Source: Pirellulales bacterium
GTDB lineage: Bacteria; Planctomycetota; Planctomycetia; Pirellulales; Thermoguttaceae
Direction of reading: 5' to 3'
DNA: 5,437 nucleotides
NCBI GenBank assembly: GCA_030617125.1
Contig: JAUWWA010000159.1
Coordinates: 1 to 5,437 of the forward strand
Shown: in pieces, positions 1-5,437 of the stretch
Numbering within the stretch: position 1 is the first letter of the stretch
Layout: each line of letters opens with the position of its first letter
The notes under the pieces: generated by a model
Databases searched by the model: none
What the model saw: only the letters and a program-made list of their open reading frames with translations
Told to the model about the DNA's origin: nothing
Position numbers and translations under genes: made by a program

Positions 1-1873
1 ACTCGGGAGGGGCGCTACGCTTGAGGTATGGCTCCGTCAGACGGCGAAGGAATTGCACGTGCGGCTTCCGGTTGAACCCCGGATAGCGGAACCGCGTGGC
101 CTCGCTATATACCACGCCGAAATACGGCACGGGTTTGGCATGGATCAAGTATGGCTCGACCTTCGACACCATCGCGTAGAACGGCGCCAGGTCGTCCCGG
201 AACCAGTCGGTTGTTTTTGGCAGCGCGGTCTTCCCATCAACCGTGAAGTACGAGTAACAGTGACCACCCAAAGCCATGCACAGGCGCCGATGGGGCGCTT
301 TCAGAATCTTCCCTGAAATGATGCTGTCCACATCTAACACACCACGCAGAAACAACGTCCTAAACGGATCCGCGAACTCCTCATACGCCAAGTCCACATA
401 CTGCGTCGCCCGCAGATCGGCCGGGCTCCAGTCGTTGAACGAGTTCTGCCAGACCTCGACCGACGACTTCGTCTCCTTGCAGACCTCATAGAGACGTTTC
501 ATGCAGCGCGTGATCGACTCCAGACGGAACTTCTCCCGCGTCTGCCAGTCCTTCCATTTCTCCGGCATCTCCTCCCCAAACAGCTCCTTGTAGTACTTCC
601 TGCAGTCTTCGCAGCGGCATTGTGTCGGATGGTACAGAATGTCGTAGCGCAGGCCGTCGATGGGATAGTGGGTGAGTAGCTCGCGGGAACAGTCGCAAAG
701 CAGATCGGTGTACGGCGAGTTGAGACAGATCAGCGGGTTCCTGCCGAAGCTGACCTTGGGATGTTCATGGGCGTACTTGAAATTCCAGCCGATGATGATA
801 TATCCCAACGACGAGACACCTTGCTTGTGCAACTCACGGGTGACCTCGCCGAAGAAATCGCGACCGCTCTTCTTCAGGTAGGGATAGGGCTCGCCGACCT
901 TTGTTTGCAGATGGGTCGTGTATCCACCCACCGGAACGGCCAGCAGCAGCGCGGCGTCAAGGTTAATGTCCTTGCAGAACTTCGCGTACTGGACAGGATC
1001 GTACTCGCTGAAGAACTGCGCGTTCTTCGCTTGGCTGAAGATTCCCCAGGTCGGGACGTTGTATTCCAAGCAGATGTGCCGGAAGCATTGCGACGGCCCC
1101 TTGGGCTTGTACGCCGCCACTTCTTCTTTCGTGAATAGCGGCTTCGGCTCCGCACGCGGGGCCTCCGTGGGTATCGCGGTTACAGGCGGGGTCTGTAAAC
1201 TCGCGCGGAGCCAGCCGCGGATTTCACTGACACCCCAGTCTGACTGCGGCGCCAATGCGGCACAGAAATACTGCAAATCGGTCTTCGTCGTAATCCCGGG
1301 CAGGTAGGGCATGATGCGATCAAACGCGTGCATGATGGGTGCCGACGAAATGCCGTAGAAGCCCGAGTAGCCGGCCTTGCGGCGGTGGACGTGCGGGTCG
1401 TCAACGAACATGACGAGATAGCCTTGCCGGGTCATGTGTTCGACCCACGGCTTGTAGTAGGGCTGATCAAGGTATCCCACCCAGCCGGGCGGCGACACGA
1501 TGGCCGACAACCGGCCGGTTGTGCTCTTGGGCCGGACGATCTGCGCGGTGGCGTAGGCCCGTTCCGCCCAGACGTAGTCGATGTCCTCGATGATCAGGCC
1601 GTCTCGCTCGTGGCGTTTGACGACCCTGGCGCGCATTGGCTCGCGTTCGGGCAGACCGAGCACGTTGGCCAAAGCAGCGCGGACCTCTTTCCGCCGCGAC
1701 TCCCAGGCGGCCAGATTCTTTGGCTGCTGGGGCAACTGTCGGACCATCCGGCTGGCACGGTTGCCCAGGTATTCCAATACCGCCTGCGATTTCACGTCGC
1801 CCTGCGCCGCGAAGGCAGCCGCCGGCAGAAGCAAAATGACCATTAGCACTGGACAAATTTCAGGTCTCTTCAT
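1..1873 (-). CDS. Secreted α/β-hydrolase-like / glycoside-hydrolase-like fusion protein, C-terminus cut by window edge
   Basis: One uninterrupted minus-strand frame gives 624 codons from the ATG at 1873-1871 with no stop before the window edge. Residues 1-22 form a Sec signal peptide: KR near the start, a hydrophobic core (VLMVILLL), then AFA before the likely cleavage site. Residues about 52-192 resemble the N-terminal half of acetyl-xylan-esterase-like α/β hydrolases: 'LGLPERE', a strand at 'SAIVSPPGW', then 'GYLVMFVDDP'. Residues 193-225 resemble the C-terminal end of such a domain ('PGITTKTDLQYFCAALAP'), but no GxSxG nucleophile elbow lies between. After a Pro-rich linker (about 228-260), residues 263-624 look like a TIM-barrel glycoside hydrolase related to GHL6/GH42/GH29-like proteins. 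They contain 'IDGLRYDI' (405-412), a C419-x-C421-x2-C424 cluster, and 'GVVYSEATRF' (586-595), which recalls a β-galactosidase trimerisation domain. Substrate and catalytic residues cannot be assigned. Export points to extracytoplasmic glycan breakdown. The start is supported by a good Shine-Dalgarno site. Confidence 0.8.
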   Translation of the reverse strand, partial: MKRPEICPVLMVILLLPAAAFAAQGDVKSQAVLEYLGNRASRMVRQLPQQPKNLAAWESRRKEVRAALANVLGLPEREPMRARVVKRHERDGLIIEDIDYVWAERAYATAQIVRPKSTTGRLSAIVSPPGWVGYLDQPYYKPWVEHMTRQGYLVMFVDDPHVHRRKAGYSGFYGISSAPIMHAFDRIMPYLPGITTKTDLQYFCAALAPQSDWGVSEIRGWLRASLQTPPVTAIPTEAPRAEPKPLFTKEEVAAYKPKGPSQCFRHICLEYNVPTWGIFSQAKNAQFFSEYDPVQYAKFCKDINLDAALLLAVPVGGYTTHLQTKVGEPYPYLKKSGRDFFGEVTRELHKQGVSSLGYIIIGWNFKYAHEHPKVSFGRNPLICLNSPYTDLLCDCSRELLTHYPIDGLRYDILYHPTQCRCEDCRKYYKELFGEEMPEKWKDWQTREKFRLESITRCMKRLYEVCKETKSSVEVWQNSFNDWSPADLRATQYVDLAYEEFADPFRTLFLRGVLDVDSIISGKILKAPHRRLCMALGGHCYSYFTVDGKTALPKTTDWFRDDLAPFYAMVSKVEPYLIHAKPVPYFGVVYSEATRFRYPGFNRKPHVQFLRRLTEPYLKRSAPPE

Positions 1874-1880
1874 GACAGGT

Positions 1881-1885
1881 TCCTT
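1881..1885 (-). promoter_or_regulatory. Shine-Dalgarno site of the secreted fusion gene
   Basis: On the minus strand AAGGA lies 7 bases before the ATG at 1873-1871. The start also gives a complete signal peptide, so this site fixes the N-terminus. Confidence 0.7.
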
Positions 1886-1957
1886 ACGGCTTGTGTCATA
1901 GGCTGGTAAACAGTGGGCGGCCGCGAGTGGGTTTCACCACTGCGCCGCATGGTTGGT

Positions 1958-1974
1958 TCGCGCTAAGGGCGCGA
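1958..1974 (-). terminator. Small GC-rich stem-loop just downstream of the aldo/keto reductase gene
   Basis: A perfect 6-bp inverted repeat, TCGCGC-CCTTA-GCGCGA on the minus strand, begins 8 bases after the aldo/keto reductase stop codon. No U-tract follows, so it is not a canonical intrinsic terminator. It could be a weak terminator, an RNA-stability element or chance in GC-rich DNA. It lies in the 109-base gap before the secreted fusion gene, where no clear promoter was recognised. Confidence 0.3.
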
Positions 1975-1982
1975 GGGTATCG

Positions 1983-3038
1983 CTATGGCCGTCTGGCCGG
2001 GCGCGTCCGATCGTTGTCGGTGTGCTCGTAGTAGTCGAAACTCGGTCCCATCTTCTCCATCAGCGCCGCCGTGGCCGTGTTGAGCTTCTCGATGACGGCC
2101 GGATCAAGGGGATCGGAAGCCGCGCGCAGATTGGCTTCGAGTTCCTGTTCGTTTCGGGCGCCCACCAGTACGCTAGTGATGCCCTCGCCGGCCAACGCCC
2201 ATTTGACGGCGATCTCGGGCATGGTCATGCCGTGCTCGGCGCCGACAGCTCGAATGGCGGCCAATGCTTCGTCCGTCTCGGCTTCCGCGCCGGCCTCGCC
2301 GTGGCGACACAGCTCGCCGGCGCGTTCGGGGCTGAAGTGGCGCGTGCGTCGTTGCCACAGCAGCACGTCGTCGAGCGTGGGGTAGATGTCGGCCAGCAGG
2401 CCCTGCAACAGCGCCATGTAACCGATCACGCCAACGCCCGCGTTGCGGCAGTGCGGCAGAATCTCGCGTTCGATCGCCCGGCACAGCAGGTTGTAGGGCA
2501 ACTCATTGGCGGCGATTTCCGCGCCGGTTGCCCGCGCTTGCTCGAGAAACTCCACGCCGAAGTTGCTCACGCCGATGTGGCAAATCTTGCCCTGTTCGCG
2601 GAGCTTCATCAACGCGGCGAACGCGTCTTCCACGTTCGGGCACTCGCCACCGCCGAAGTGACCGATCGCGTGCGGCTCGATCGGCCAGTGGACCATGTAC
2701 AGGTCGACATAATCGGTGCCCAGCCGGCGTAGCGACGCTTCGCAGTGCTCGACGAGCACGTCGGAGGCGGTGTTGTTGGGGCTGATCTTCGTGCCCACGA
2801 CGATTTTGTCGCGAGGCAGACCTGCAATGGCCTTGCCGAGCGACTCCTCGCTGTGGCCTTCGTTGTAGGCCTCGGCCGAATCGAAGTAGTTGATCCCCAA
2901 GTCCAGCGCCCGGCGGACCGTGCGGTCGACGTCGGCCTGGCTCTGTTCACCCCAGTAGTCCCCGCCGCCAAACGCCCAGCAGCCCATGCCCAGCGCGGAC
3001 AGCGAGAGACCGGAGGTCCCACATTGTCGTTGTTCCAT
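1983..3038 (-). CDS. Aldo/keto reductase family oxidoreductase
   Basis: A 351-residue cytoplasmic NAD(P)H-dependent reductase of the (β/α)8-barrel aldo/keto reductase superfamily, with typical full length. Numbered from the chosen ATG, the catalytic tetrad is intact: D53 and Y58 in 'YFDSAEAYNEG', K84 in 'VGTKI' and H117 in 'YMVHWP'. 'HIGVSNF' (154-160) is the conserved GxSN strand. 'LVGARNEQELEANL' (291-304) is the usual cofactor-phosphate-binding segment near the C-terminus. A longer frame begins at 3074, but that start would overlap the stop of the upstream URO-D-like gene and adds 12 residues not typical of the family. The ATG at 3038-3036 has GAGGAG 9 bases upstream and is preferred. It is third in a tight gene set after the dehydrogenase and URO-D-like genes. 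The fold is certain, but the substrate (likely a sugar or aldehyde/ketone) is unknown. Confidence 0.93.
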   Translation of the reverse strand: MEQRQCGTSGLSLSALGMGCWAFGGGDYWGEQSQADVDRTVRRALDLGINYFDSAEAYNEGHSEESLGKAIAGLPRDKIVVGTKISPNNTASDVLVEHCEASLRRLGTDYVDLYMVHWPIEPHAIGHFGGGECPNVEDAFAALMKLREQGKICHIGVSNFGVEFLEQARATGAEIAANELPYNLLCRAIEREILPHCRNAGVGVIGYMALLQGLLADIYPTLDDVLLWQRRTRHFSPERAGELCRHGEAGAEAETDEALAAIRAVGAEHGMTMPEIAVKWALAGEGITSVLVGARNEQELEANLRAASDPLDPAVIEKLNTATAALMEKMGPSFDYYEHTDNDRTRPARRP

Positions 3039-3047
3039 AGTGTTGTT

Positions 3048-3053
3048 CTCCTC
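3048..3053 (-). promoter_or_regulatory. Shine-Dalgarno site deciding the aldo/keto reductase start
   Basis: GAGGAG on the minus strand sits 9 bases before the ATG at 3038-3036, inside the 23-base gap after the upstream stop. It favours the 351-residue form over the 363-residue form starting at 3074. Confidence 0.75.
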
Positions 3054-3061
3054 AATTGGCT

Positions 3062-4141
3062 CTAACTTTTCCACTTCGCGGCAACGAATTGCCGATACGT
3101 TTCATTGTTCGGGATGTCGGTGTCGTAGGCCACGACGTACAACCCCTCGCGCGGCAATTGGCCGAGTACTTCGGGCAAGTGCTCGAACCCATGATCCACC
3201 ATCAGTATGAGTCGCGACCGCTCCAGAATCTCCCTTAGCACGGGCACCAGTTCCGGCAGCGGCGGCCCGCCCATTTCCACTGTGAATTCGAGTCCGGCAA
3301 TGCCCGGGGTGTCGAGCACGTGCCGGTAATGCTGGAACCCAGTCGAGTGCAGGTGGAACAGCACGCACTTGCCAAAATGCTCGACGACCTCGGCGTTGTA
3401 CTTCTGAAACACGTCGCGATAGACCGCCGGGGAACACATGCCCATGGCGTCTTCCTGGATGACGACGGTTTTCTCGGGCGCCCAGTATCCGTAGATGTGC
3501 CCGAAGCCACCCCGCTTTGGTTCGACACAGTGGAAGTGCATGTCGAGTGCGTCGAGCAACAGGCGATTGACGCAAGCCGCCGCGCGATCGATTGCGCCGG
3601 GGTCGTCGTGCAGATCGACGAAAAACTCACTCTGCCCTCGCATTGCCGCGACGACGTCGGACGGGCCGCGAAGGATCGACGGGCTGATCCAGCAGTCGGC
3701 CGGCGCCGAGGCGACAAGTTGCTCAGTTTGTCGCTCCATGCACCGAAACCAGCCGTTGTCGGCCGGAATCGCAACCTTGTCCAATGCTTCAAGTGACGAG
3801 ACGAAGTGTTCGGGGCACAGCGAACCGCTTGAATAGCGCACCGGGCAGCCGCAACACGCCTCTAACCACGGAATCGCCCGCCACGGCGCCGAATACGGTA
3901 TCCAGTCGTCACACGTCACCGCCGGGGCCGCAAAGCCGAACTCGTAGTCGGTCGTCACCGACTTGCGGTTCACGCCCTCCGGCGTCACCTCCGAACGCTC
4001 AAACGGTGCGTGGAGATACTTGATCGGCAGAAAGACGTCGCGATTGACCACGCCGACCGGCGGACGGCCCGTGGAGCGCTTCTCCCAGAACACCTCCTGG
4101 AATCGCTCGATGCTTTCGGCAAGTTGCTCTTCGCTCTTCAT
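3062..4141 (-). CDS. Uroporphyrinogen decarboxylase (URO-D) superfamily protein, function unassigned
   Basis: A 359-residue cytoplasmic protein with no signal peptide or membrane segment. Its length and layout fit the URO-D superfamily, which contains HemE and the MtaA/CmuA-type methyltransferases. Visible family-like segments are 'WISPSILRGPSDVVAAMRG' (151-169), 'QEDAMGMCSPAVYRDVF' (229-245), where an acidic residue and helix are conserved in the family, and 'CVLFHLHSTG' (259-268) at the place where methyltransferase members carry a metal-binding HxC or a 'HxCGN' motif. Here it reads H263-L-H265. The protein is Cys-rich near 'EACCGCP' (94-100). It is unlikely to be the heme enzyme HemE because the N-terminal arginine-rich substrate motif is absent and the neighbours are oxidoreductases. 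It starts 7 bases after the dehydrogenase stop with only a weak Shine-Dalgarno, suggesting translational coupling. Possible roles are methyl transfer or decarboxylation of a small metabolite. Confidence 0.8.
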   Translation of the reverse strand: MKSEEQLAESIERFQEVFWEKRSTGRPPVGVVNRDVFLPIKYLHAPFERSEVTPEGVNRKSVTTDYEFGFAAPAVTCDDWIPYSAPWRAIPWLEACCGCPVRYSSGSLCPEHFVSSLEALDKVAIPADNGWFRCMERQTEQLVASAPADCWISPSILRGPSDVVAAMRGQSEFFVDLHDDPGAIDRAAACVNRLLLDALDMHFHCVEPKRGGFGHIYGYWAPEKTVVIQEDAMGMCSPAVYRDVFQKYNAEVVEHFGKCVLFHLHSTGFQHYRHVLDTPGIAGLEFTVEMGGPPLPELVPVLREILERSRLILMVDHGFEHLPEVLGQLPREGLYVVAYDTDIPNNETYRQFVAAKWKS

Positions 4142-4148
4142 GCGAATC

Positions 4149-5183
4149 TCACGGCTCCAGAATCACTTTCATTAGCCCGTCTTCGCGATCGTAGAGTCGC
4201 TTGAACCACGTCGCGCCTTCGGCCAGCGGGGCGGCGGCGCTTAAGAGCGGTTCGACGTCGACCACACCACGGGCCATCATCTCCAGGCAGGCAGGATACT
4301 CGCCACACGACGCGCACGAGCCGTTTACGCTAATTTCGCGGGTAACGATCGCCTGAAGCGGCAACTCGACGTGCGGCGACAGGTTGCCGACCAGCGTAAG
4401 TTGCCCGCCCTTGCGCAGACACGCCACGGCCGTTTGCACCGCGGGCGTATTGCCGACTACCTCGACCGCGATATCGGCGCCACGGCCGCCGGTGCGTTCG
4501 ATGACCTCGGCGGCGACGTCGGCCTGGCCCGCCTGCAGGCCTTCGTCGGCCCCCAGCTTGCACGCCAAGTCGAGCTTCCCTTGGTCGAGATCGACGGCAA
4601 TGATCCGTTTGCAGCCGGCGGCACGAAGCGATTGCACGACCAACAGCCCGATCATTCCCACGCCGACCACCACGGCGGTGTCGCCCAGCGAAATCCTCGT
4701 GCGGTTGGTTGCATGAAAGGCGATCGACAGCGGTTCGACCATTGCCGCTTTGGCAAAGCTGACCGCGTCGGGCAAGCGGTAGAGAATGTGCTGCGGCACG
4801 GCCACGTACTGGGCGAAGGCTCCGTCGCGGCGGTACTCCTCGCAGGAGACGCCCAATACCCGGCGGTTGTCGCAAAGGTTGATCTGCCCGCGGCGGCAGA
4901 ACCAGCACTTGCCGCAATAGATCGTCGAGTCGAACGTCACACGGTCGCCCTCGCCCCATCCGGCGACATTGCCGCCGGCGCCGACGATCACGCCGGCGGC
5001 TTCGTGGCCCATGACGACCGGCGGGCGGCGGCGGCCCGTGCTGCCGTCCATGCCGTGCACATCGCTGCCGCAGATGCCGCACGCCTTCACTTCCAACAGT
5101 ACCTCCTCCGGGCCGATCTCCGGCATTGGCACGTCCTGAAGTTCAAACCGATTGTACTCGACTAACACTAAGGGTCCGCGCAT
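4149..5183 (-). CDS. Zinc-dependent medium-chain alcohol/polyol dehydrogenase
   Basis: A 344-residue cytoplasmic enzyme of the medium-chain dehydrogenase/reductase family (sorbitol/threonine-dehydrogenase-like), oxidising a secondary alcohol or polyol with a nicotinamide cofactor. Catalytic-zinc residues are present: C38 in 'CGICGSD', H60-E61 in 'GHEAAG' and E150 in 'VEPLS'. The structural-zinc lobe is intact with C90, C93, C96 and C104. The Rossmann motif 'VVVGVGMIG' (171-179) and D198 at the end of the second strand ('IIAVDLD') favour NAD over NADP. The frame also opens at a TTG at 5198, but the ATG at 5183 fits the family N-terminus better. Neither start has a clear Shine-Dalgarno. The first codons (MRGP) replace the usual 'MKA'-type start and lie beside a transposase end, so the native start may have been displaced. 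It is the first gene of a probable three-gene operon. Its substrate is unknown. Confidence 0.93.
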   Translation of the reverse strand: MRGPLVLVEYNRFELQDVPMPEIGPEEVLLEVKACGICGSDVHGMDGSTGRRRPPVVMGHEAAGVIVGAGGNVAGWGEGDRVTFDSTIYCGKCWFCRRGQINLCDNRRVLGVSCEEYRRDGAFAQYVAVPQHILYRLPDAVSFAKAAMVEPLSIAFHATNRTRISLGDTAVVVGVGMIGLLVVQSLRAAGCKRIIAVDLDQGKLDLACKLGADEGLQAGQADVAAEVIERTGGRGADIAVEVVGNTPAVQTAVACLRKGGQLTLVGNLSPHVELPLQAIVTREISVNGSCASCGEYPACLEMMARGVVDVEPLLSAAAPLAEGATWFKRLYDREDGLMKVILEP

Positions 5184-5437
5184 AAATAAACTGTACAAGT
5201 TTTACTTTCGTGGTTTGATCGTGTAGTTCCAATCACCGTGGAAGTCATGCCGAGTCAGCTTGACATGGGCGAGTTCGGACTCGCTGACCTTGATGCCGGT
5301 TTCATAGCGGTTCGTGTCCAATGCAGCACGTACCGTGAGCCCTTGTCGTGTGATGGTGCTACCGATCAATTCCACTATGGCTTGCCGACTTACCAACGGT
5401 TTGCCCCGCCAATTCTTCGTGATGAAGCAGAACAGGC
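5172..5437 (-). mobile_element. End of an ISAzo13-family insertion sequence, rest outside the window
   Basis: The C-terminal transposase sequence marks an insertion sequence that enters from the right edge. The element must extend past the transposase stop at 5204-5202. A plausible outer end is the GGGTCCGCGCAT at 5172-5183, which is followed inward by an AT-rich stretch with TGTACA at 5192-5197. The other terminal repeat is not in the window, so the boundary is an inference. Base composition changes here: 55% GC over 5221-5280 against 70% over 4921-4980 in the dehydrogenase. Confidence 0.6.
5202..5437 (-). CDS. ISAzo13-family transposase, C-terminal 77 residues (5' part outside window)
   Basis: The frame is open from the right edge to TAA at 5204-5202. 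The visible residues include 'FITKNWRGKPLVSRQAIVEL', 'TRQGLTVRAALDTNRYETG' and the terminal 'FHGDWNYTIKPRK'. Together these form the characteristic C-terminus of ISAzo13-family transposases (Pfam DDE_Tnp_ISAZ013), which move DNA by DDE-type cleavage and strand transfer. No internal stop or frameshift is seen in this part. The catalytic acidic residues and the N-terminus lie outside the window, so whether the copy is active cannot be judged. An internal TTG at 5396 could be mistaken for a start, but the frame plainly continues upstream with family-conserved residues. Confidence 0.92.
   Translation of the reverse strand, partial: LFCFITKNWRGKPLVSRQAIVELIGSTITRQGLTVRAALDTNRYETGIKVSESELAHVKLTRHDFHGDWNYTIKPRK

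Larger units (their letters stand above)
1983..5183 (-). other. Probable three-gene operon: dehydrogenase, URO-D-like protein, aldo/keto reductase
   Basis: The three genes share a strand, with gaps of 7 and 23 bases and no terminator-like structure between them. Two different oxidoreductase families flank a URO-D-like protein, suggesting successive steps on one metabolite. No promoter was recognised upstream. The space there is occupied by a transposase gene ending 18 bases before the first ATG, so transcription may come from within the insertion sequence or from beyond it. Confidence 0.7.

Noticed and set aside
1328..1846. 172-residue plus-strand open frame
   Set aside because: It is antisense to the secreted fusion gene, with no recognisable domain and composition expected from the complement of a GC-rich coding region.
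1467..1856. 129-residue open frame on the minus strand inside the secreted fusion gene
   Set aside because: It is out of frame with the 624-codon frame that has a signal peptide, a Shine-Dalgarno site and recognisable domains. Its sequence is low-complexity Arg/Gly/Pro-rich, typical of a GC-rich shadow frame.
1..1873. Possibility that the left region is a frameshifted pseudogene, because only short complete frames are found there
   Set aside because: Translating the minus strand from 1873 and checking the frame at 1183, 697 and 4-2 shows one continuous frame. It only appears fragmented because its stop lies beyond the window.
1927..1940. GTGG...CCAC inverted repeat as an operator or terminator
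   Set aside because: A 4-bp stem is too short to distinguish from chance.
1953..2732. 259-residue plus-strand open frame
   Set aside because: It mirrors the aldo/keto reductase, which has a complete catalytic tetrad. The antisense product matches no family I recognise.
4371..5165. 264-residue plus-strand open frame
   Set aside because: It is antisense to the zinc dehydrogenase. It is rich in His/Asp/Ala/Val, as expected of a GC-rich complement frame.
5184..5198. TTG start at 5198 for the dehydrogenase
   Set aside because: It has no Shine-Dalgarno site, adds YSLF residues not typical of the family, and lies in sequence that probably belongs to the insertion-sequence end. The ATG at 5183 is simpler.

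Overview
The window looks like a planctomycete (Pirellulales-type) genome or metagenome fragment. This rests on high GC, an exported multi-domain glycoside-hydrolase-like protein, a URO-D-family protein next to sugar/polyol-type oxidoreductases, and an ISAzo13-family ('Rhodopirellula-type') transposase end. The assignment is from family memory and not from a search. Every supported gene is on the minus strand, so gene order reads from right to left.

Layout in transcription order. (1) 5437-5202 is the C-terminal end of an ISAzo13-family transposase, cut by the window edge. (2) 5183-4149 is a zinc-dependent medium-chain alcohol/polyol dehydrogenase. (3) 4141-3062 is a divergent uroporphyrinogen-decarboxylase-superfamily protein. 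(4) 3038-1983 is an aldo/keto reductase with an intact catalytic tetrad. (5) 1982-1874 is a short intergenic gap with a small GC-rich stem-loop and a Shine-Dalgarno site. (6) 1873-1 is a long secreted protein, open for 624 codons and running off the left edge. It joins a deleted α/β-hydrolase (acetyl-xylan-esterase-like) module to a glycoside-hydrolase-like module.

The dehydrogenase, URO-D-like and aldo/keto reductase genes are 7 and 23 bases apart and very probably form one operon. The secreted gene may be a later member or have its own promoter. The picture suggested is release of a glycan-derived compound outside the cytoplasm by the secreted protein, followed by oxidation/reduction of the product by the two cytoplasmic oxidoreductases. 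The URO-D-like protein has an unassigned job, perhaps methyl transfer. This pathway is inference.

Two points deserve attention. The transposase ends 18 bases before the dehydrogenase ATG, and the first four dehydrogenase codons look as if they come from the insertion-sequence end. The hydrolase half of the secreted protein keeps both ends of its fold but lacks the stretches that should carry the nucleophile and much of the active site.
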